Assembly: GCA_027311485.1 (NCBI GenBank)
Contig: DAICYU010000129.1
Coordinates: 1-8,932 of the forward strand
Origin: Acetobacteraceae bacterium
GTDB lineage: Bacteria; Pseudomonadota; Alphaproteobacteria; Acetobacterales; Acetobacteraceae
DNA length: 8,932 nucleotides
Direction: 5' to 3'
In this document: positions 5,719 to 8,932 of the stretch, in pieces
Position numbering within the stretch: position 1 is the stretch's first letter
Layout of the letters: each line of letters starts with the position of its first letter
The notes under the pieces: generated by a model
What the model saw: the letters and a program-made list of their open reading frames with translations, nothing else
Databases searched by the model: none
Told to the model about the DNA's origin: nothing
Program-made: the position numbers and the translations under genes

Positions 5719-7137
5719 TCAGGTCGACATCTGCACCGGCGGTTCGATATCCGGCGGCAGCGGGCACACATACGGCGTCTTGCCGACGCGCGCCTGATGA
5801 TCGGCCTTGGCGCGGGCCAGCAGCACCTCATCGTGGAGCACATCGACGGCGGTGCCGGCCATCACCTTGGCGACATGCACCAGCCCCTTGTGCGCCGCCG
5901 GCATCTTGCCTTGCGCCGTCAACTGCCAGGAATGGCCCGGCGTGCCGATCGCATAGGTCGCGCCGCGCGCCTGCACCGTGGGCACGACCCAGCTGACATC
6001 GCCGACATCGGTGGAGCCGATGCCGCCGGCCGGCCGAGCGTCGAGCGGAATGATCAGGTCGCACAGCGGCTTGTCCTGCTGCGGCGGAATGCCGGCGCGG
6101 CGGTAGGACGCGGCGATATCCTCCTCGGTCAGCGTCGCCTGGATTTCGCGGGCGAAGGCACGGTCGGCGTCATCGAAGGGCGGCGGGCCGAGGCGTTCCA
6201 GGTTGTCCTGCATGGCGCGTTCCAGCGGCGTGTTGCCCAGCAGGTTGGACACGGCGCTGATCACCTGCGACGTGACCGTGGTTTCCGTCATCAGCGCGGC
6301 GCCGTCGGCGATCTTGCGGACGCGGCCGATCAGCGCCTGCAACTCGGGCAACGTGGCGGCGCGGATCAGGTAGCGGACCTTGGCGAAGGCCTGCACCACG
6401 TTGGGCGCCACGCCGCCGGCATCCAGGATGGCGGAATGCACCCGCGCGTCGGACGGCATATGCTCCCGCATGTAGTTGACGCCGACGCTCATCAGCTCCA
6501 CCGCATCGAGCGCGCTGCGGCCAAGGTGCGGTGATGCGGCGGCGTGCGACGCGCGGCCGTGGAAGGCGAAGTCGATGCGGGTATTGGCCAGCGAATTGGC
6601 CTGGAAAATCCCCGCGAACGACGACGGATGCCAGGAGATGGCGACATCGACATCGCTGAACACCCCGGCGCGGGCCATAAACCCCTTGGCGGCGCCGCCT
6701 TCCTCGGCCGGGCAGCCGTAGTAGCGGACGCGGCCCTTGACGCCGTTCGCCGCCAGATAGTCCTTCACCGCTGTCGCGGCGAGCAGCGCGGCGGCGCCCA
6801 GCATGTTGTGGCCGCAGCCATGGCCGTAGCCGTTGCCCGGCAGCGGCTTCTGCGCCGCCACTCCGGCCTCCTGCGACAGGCCGGGCAGCGCGTCATATTC
6901 GCCCAGGATGGCGATGACTGGCCCGCCCTCCCCGGCTTCGCCCATCACGGCGGTGGGGATGCCGGCGACATCCCGGGTGACGCGGAAGCCCTTGGCCTGA
7001 AGCATCGCGGTGTGTTCGGCGCAGGAGCGGAATTCGGTGTAGCAGAGCTCCGGGATTTCCCACACGCGGTCTGACAGGGCGATCAGATCGTCCTGCTGCG
7101 CTTCGACGTGGCGCCAGATGTCCTGGGTGTTCTGCAT
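5719..7137 (-). CDS. AbgB-like M20 family amidohydrolase/metallopeptidase
   Basis: The 472-residue protein is close in length and pattern to E. coli AbgB, the B subunit of p-aminobenzoyl-glutamate hydrolase. GEYDALPGLSQ (79-89), GHGCGHNMLGA (105-115) and CPAEEGG (142-148) hold the di-metal ligands and the catalytic Glu pair (145-146). His170, and His198 in GRASHAA of the dimerisation lid, follow, and GSTDVGDVSW (374-383) and GTPGHSWQ (398-405) are characteristic of this subgroup. It should hydrolyse an amide bond in the cytoplasm. Besides p-aminobenzoyl-glutamate, relatives cleave N-acyl amino acids and indole-3-acetyl conjugates, so the substrate is open. No AbgA-like partner is seen here, which weakens a strict AbgAB reading. 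It starts at ATG 7137, seven bases after tag, with AGGAG inside the tag stop region. The product shows no signal peptide. Confidence 0.9.
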   Translation of the reverse strand: MQNTQDIWRHVEAQQDDLIALSDRVWEIPELCYTEFRSCAEHTAMLQAKGFRVTRDVAGIPTAVMGEAGEGGPVIAILGEYDALPGLSQEAGVAAQKPLPGNGYGHGCGHNMLGAAALLAATAVKDYLAANGVKGRVRYYGCPAEEGGAAKGFMARAGVFSDVDVAISWHPSSFAGIFQANSLANTRIDFAFHGRASHAAASPHLGRSALDAVELMSVGVNYMREHMPSDARVHSAILDAGGVAPNVVQAFAKVRYLIRAATLPELQALIGRVRKIADGAALMTETTVTSQVISAVSNLLGNTPLERAMQDNLERLGPPPFDDADRAFAREIQATLTEEDIAASYRRAGIPPQQDKPLCDLIIPLDARPAGGIGSTDVGDVSWVVPTVQARGATYAIGTPGHSWQLTAQGKMPAAHKGLVHVAKVMAGTAVDVLHDEVLLARAKADHQARVGKTPYVCPLPPDIEPPVQMST

Positions 7138-7144
7138 GGTCGGA

Positions 7145-7705
7145 TCACTCCTGGGTATAGCAGCAGCAGTTGGTCAGATGGTCGTTCACCATCCCGCTCG
7201 CCTGCATGAACGCGTAGCAGATGGTGGAGCCGACGAAGCGGAAGCCGGCCTTGCGAAGCGCCTTGCTCATGGCATCGGACACCGGCGTGATGGCGGGCAC
7301 CTGCGCGCGGTCGGTCCAGTGATTGCGGGTGGGTGTGTGATCGACGAACGACCACAGATACCGGTCCAGGCTGCCGTGCCGCTCGGTCATCGCCAGCGCG
7401 GCGCGGGCGTTGTCGCGCACCGAGTAGATTTTCAGCCGGTTGCGGATCAGGCCGGAACCGGTGATCAGCGCCTCCAGCGCCGCATCCGGCATGGACGCGA
7501 CGCGCGAGATGTCGAAGCCATGATAGGCCTGCCGGTAGGCGTCCCGCCGCACCAGCACGGTGCGCCAGGACAGGCCGGCCTGGGCGCCTTCCAGGGTCAG
7601 CAACTCGAACAGCGCGCGGTCGTCGTGCTGCGGCACGCCCCATTCGGTGTCGTGATACGCCTGCATGACTGGGTCGTTGCCCTCGGCCCAATGACAGCGG
7701 GTCAT
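7145..7705 (-). CDS. tag: DNA-3-methyladenine glycosylase I
   Basis: The 186-residue protein aligns along its whole length with E. coli Tag (187 residues). It opens RCHWAEGNDPVMQAYHDTEWGVP, carries LTLEGAQAGLSW with Glu39 in the base-recognition position, and ends FVGSTICYAFMQA, then NDHLTNCCCY. The zinc ligands Cys4, His18, His176 and Cys180 are all present. It removes 3-methyladenine from alkylated DNA and so starts base excision repair. It begins at ATG 7705, overlapping the stop of the acyl-CoA dehydrogenase-like gene by four bases (ATGA), with GGAAAGG about eight bases upstream. Expression is probably that of the operon. Constitutive expression would fit E. coli Tag, which is not part of the Ada regulon. 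Assignment is secure. Confidence 0.97.
   Translation of the reverse strand: MTRCHWAEGNDPVMQAYHDTEWGVPQHDDRALFELLTLEGAQAGLSWRTVLVRRDAYRQAYHGFDISRVASMPDAALEALITGSGLIRNRLKIYSVRDNARAALAMTERHGSLDRYLWSFVDHTPTRNHWTDRAQVPAITPVSDAMSKALRKAGFRFVGSTICYAFMQASGMVNDHLTNCCCYTQE
7148..7152 (-). promoter_or_regulatory. ribosome binding site of the amidohydrolase inside the end of tag
   Basis: AGGAG on the minus strand overlaps the last two sense codons of tag and lies ten bases before the amidohydrolase ATG. It links translation of the two genes. Confidence 0.6.
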
Positions 7706-8664
7706 GCGGCGGCGGACCTTTCCATGGTCTCGGCCAACCGGGTCAGGCGCATCAGCCGCGGGCCTTTGGCGATCGCCAGCGTCGCGTCCAGGTCATTCAG
7801 GATGGTTGACGCCGCATCATCCGGGCTGGCCGTTCCCGCACCATCCACCGTGGTGGTCGCCGCGTGCGCCAGGCCGCGCAGCCGCGCGGTGATGTCGATG
7901 GCAAGCACGCGGAGGCCGGCGAGTGTGGCCGCGTCCGGCGTGCCGGCGTCCAGGGACGTGACCAGCGCCTCGGCCGCGGCGGCAAAGACCGCCGTCAGCG
8001 CGACGATCTCTCCCAGCGCGACGGTCGGTTCGGTACGGATCGCGCGCGTGGCGTGGCGGATGGCGCCCAGTGTGGCGAAGGTGCCGACGGCGTCCTCGAT
8101 GTCGCGGAACGGCAGCGCCATCCGTTCGTAGGCCGAGCCGGGGTCGCCCAGCAGGGCGGTGTCGGGCACGTCGCAATCCAGCGTCAGCAGGCAATGGCGC
8201 GATGGACGCAGGGCGTGGAAGCCGGGCATGTCCTGCATCGTCAGGCCGGGCGTGTCGCGTGGGACGATGAAGGCGCTGTAGCGCTTGCGGGCCTCGGTCT
8301 GCCCAGTGATGGCGAACCCGGTGATGGCGAACACGATGATGGCATCGGCGGACGGGCCGTTGGTGACCCAGGCCTTGCGGCCGGTGATGTGAAAGCCCGC
8401 GGATGTGCGATCGGCGCGGGTGGTGAGCTTCTTCGGATGGGCGCCGACGTCCGGCTCGGAGATCGCCACGGCGAGTGACCGGCCGGCGCATGCGGTGCGC
8501 TGCGCATCGGTGCCGAACGACAGGAAATGGCGGAAGACGAGTTGCCGCCCGCCCCAGACGCTGGCAAGGCCGAGCATACCTGTGTGTGCGACGATGGCGG
8601 CTTTCAGGCGGGCGATGCTGGCATAGTCCGGCAGCGGTGCCAGCAGGGTTTCGATCGGGTCCAT
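7702..8664 (-). CDS. short acyl-CoA dehydrogenase-like protein
   Basis: The middle beta domain of the acyl-CoA dehydrogenase family is clear: LAVAISEPDVGAHPKKLTTRA (64-84), FHITGRKAWVTNGPSADAIIVFA (91-113), then YSAFIVPRDTPGL (129-141). This is the part that covers the flavin and acyl chain. The protein has only 320 residues, against roughly 380 for usual members. The N-terminal helical domain is reduced to about 60 residues, and the C-terminal helical part (FRDIEDAVGTFATLG onward) lacks an evident R-x-x-FG segment and FAD-contacting Gln motif. It may be a divergent subfamily with an altered or lost dehydrogenase reaction. I chose ATG 8664 because the frame upstream, though open to 8919, does not look like protein. 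No Shine-Dalgarno sequence precedes it. It is the first gene of the operon. A 15-base tandem duplication doubles FAITG at 112-121. Confidence 0.82.
   Translation of the reverse strand: MDPIETLLAPLPDYASIARLKAAIVAHTGMLGLASVWGGRQLVFRHFLSFGTDAQRTACAGRSLAVAISEPDVGAHPKKLTTRADRTSAGFHITGRKAWVTNGPSADAIIVFAITGFAITGQTEARKRYSAFIVPRDTPGLTMQDMPGFHALRPSRHCLLTLDCDVPDTALLGDPGSAYERMALPFRDIEDAVGTFATLGAIRHATRAIRTEPTVALGEIVALTAVFAAAAEALVTSLDAGTPDAATLAGLRVLAIDITARLRGLAHAATTTVDGAGTASPDDAASTILNDLDATLAIAKGPRLMRLTRLAETMERSAAA
8306..8335. repeat. 15-bp tandem duplication within the acyl-CoA dehydrogenase-like gene
   Basis: Units GTGATGGCGAACCCG (8306-8320) and GTGATGGCGAACACG (8321-8335) differ at one base, and a third partial copy (ATGATGGC) follows at 8336. 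In the protein this gives FAITGFAITG in the loop after the conserved TNG segment. The frame is kept. Confidence 0.85.
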
Positions 8665-8705
8665 GGTGGCGGGGAGTGTGGCACGGCGCCGGCATGGTGC
8701 CCAGA

Positions 8706-8736
8706 GTCGGGCGGCCCGATTGTCGGGCGGCCCGAT
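8706..8736. repeat. two perfect 15-bp direct repeats, each an imperfect palindrome, in the operon leader
   Basis: GTCGGGCGGCCCGAT occurs at 8706-8720 and again at 8722-8736, one base apart. Within each copy TCGGG and CCCGA form 5-bp arms around CGG. A third partial copy (GTCGGGCG) begins at 8747. The pair lies 42 to 72 bases before the first operon gene, where an operator or a leader RNA hairpin would sit. Its function is not known. Confidence 0.7.
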
Positions 8737-8777
8737 CATGCATCCGGTCGGGCGCGGCGGCGGCACATGGTGCGGAC

Positions 8778-8814
8778 AGTGGCCAATTCGATCGTCATCC
8801 GCGGTTGGGCCACT
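8778..8814. repeat. inverted repeat with 7-bp arms in the operon leader
   Basis: AGTGGCC (8778-8784) and GGCCACT (8808-8814) are exact reverse complements separated by 23 bases; AA and TT continue the pairing past a one-base bulge. It could be a regulator site or chance in GC-rich DNA. Confidence 0.4.
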
Positions 8815-8871
8815 ATCGGACCACGCCGGACCGCGCCATGATGTGGGCTGAGGTCGTCCCGGCATGGCGCA

Positions 8872-8902
8872 GCCCGGTGCGGCCAGTTTGGACGCACCGG
8901 GC
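8872..8902. repeat. perfect 10-bp inverted repeat (hairpin)
   Basis: GCCCGGTGCG (8872-8881) and CGCACCGGGC (8893-8902) pair perfectly around an 11-base loop. Neither side has a T tract, so it is not a standard intrinsic terminator for either strand. It lies near the window edge and may belong to a gene outside, or to the leader region of the operon. Confidence 0.65.
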
Positions 8903-8932
8903 GCAACGGGCGGTATCAACCGAAACGTGTAT

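Noticed and set aside
7118..7137. Possible AbgAB-type complex with the amidohydrolase
   Set aside because: Only one M20 gene is present in the window; no AbgA-like partner lies beside it.
7118..8131. Plus-strand open frame of 337 codons across tag and the acyl-CoA dehydrogenase-like gene
   Set aside because: It crosses two genes with clear family matches on the other strand and shows no motif of its own.
8665..8919. N-terminal extension of the acyl-CoA dehydrogenase-like protein up to 8919
   Set aside because: The frame is open but the residues are Pro/Arg-rich without resemblance to the family's helical domain, and they span the tandem palindromes in different frames. ATG 8664 is the better start.

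Overview
The window reads as a chromosomal segment of a high-GC alphaproteobacterium. An Acetobacteraceae or other Rhodospirillales-type genome is my best guess: the GC content is very high, the third codon positions are strongly G/C, there is an MmcB-family gene (a typically alphaproteobacterial DNA-repair gene), and the gene content is metabolic housekeeping. I see no insertion sequence, phage gene, CRISPR array, rRNA or tRNA.

Left part (1-2935). The 3' end of a YeeZ-like SDR/epimerase gene (+) runs into, and overlaps tail-to-tail with, an alpha/beta-hydrolase gene (-). A short divergent intergenic region follows, then a GT4-family glycosyltransferase gene (+) with a plausible intrinsic terminator. 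After it comes a small gene with its own promoter-like sequence and a strong ribosome binding site; it encodes a 101-residue secreted protein of unknown function.

Right part (2936-8664, all on the minus strand). Seven genes are packed so tightly that they almost certainly form one operon. In transcription order they are: a short acyl-CoA dehydrogenase-like protein, DNA-3-methyladenine glycosylase I (tag), an AbgB-like M20 amidohydrolase, a class I SAM methyltransferase (TTG start), a nitronate monooxygenase-like flavoprotein, a pterin-4a-carbinolamine dehydratase, and MmcB. Junctions are: 4-nt overlap, 7-nt gap, 45-nt gap, 4-nt overlap, 1-nt gap, 1-nt overlap (TGATG). The mix joins two DNA-repair proteins (Tag, MmcB), two enzymes that may touch folate/pterin compounds (AbgB-like hydrolase, PCD) and two flavoenzyme-family proteins. 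I know of no named pathway that uses all seven. A shared damage-response or pterin/folate-turnover role is inference, and simple co-transcription of housekeeping genes is the null hypothesis.

The operon leader (8665-8932) holds two perfect 15-bp direct repeats, each an imperfect palindrome, 42 to 72 bp before the first gene. Further upstream are a 7-bp-arm inverted repeat and a perfect 10-bp-arm hairpin. No LexA-type GTTC-N7-GTTC box was seen near the operon. The most noteworthy items are the operon composition, the truncated acyl-CoA dehydrogenase-like protein and the tandem palindromes.
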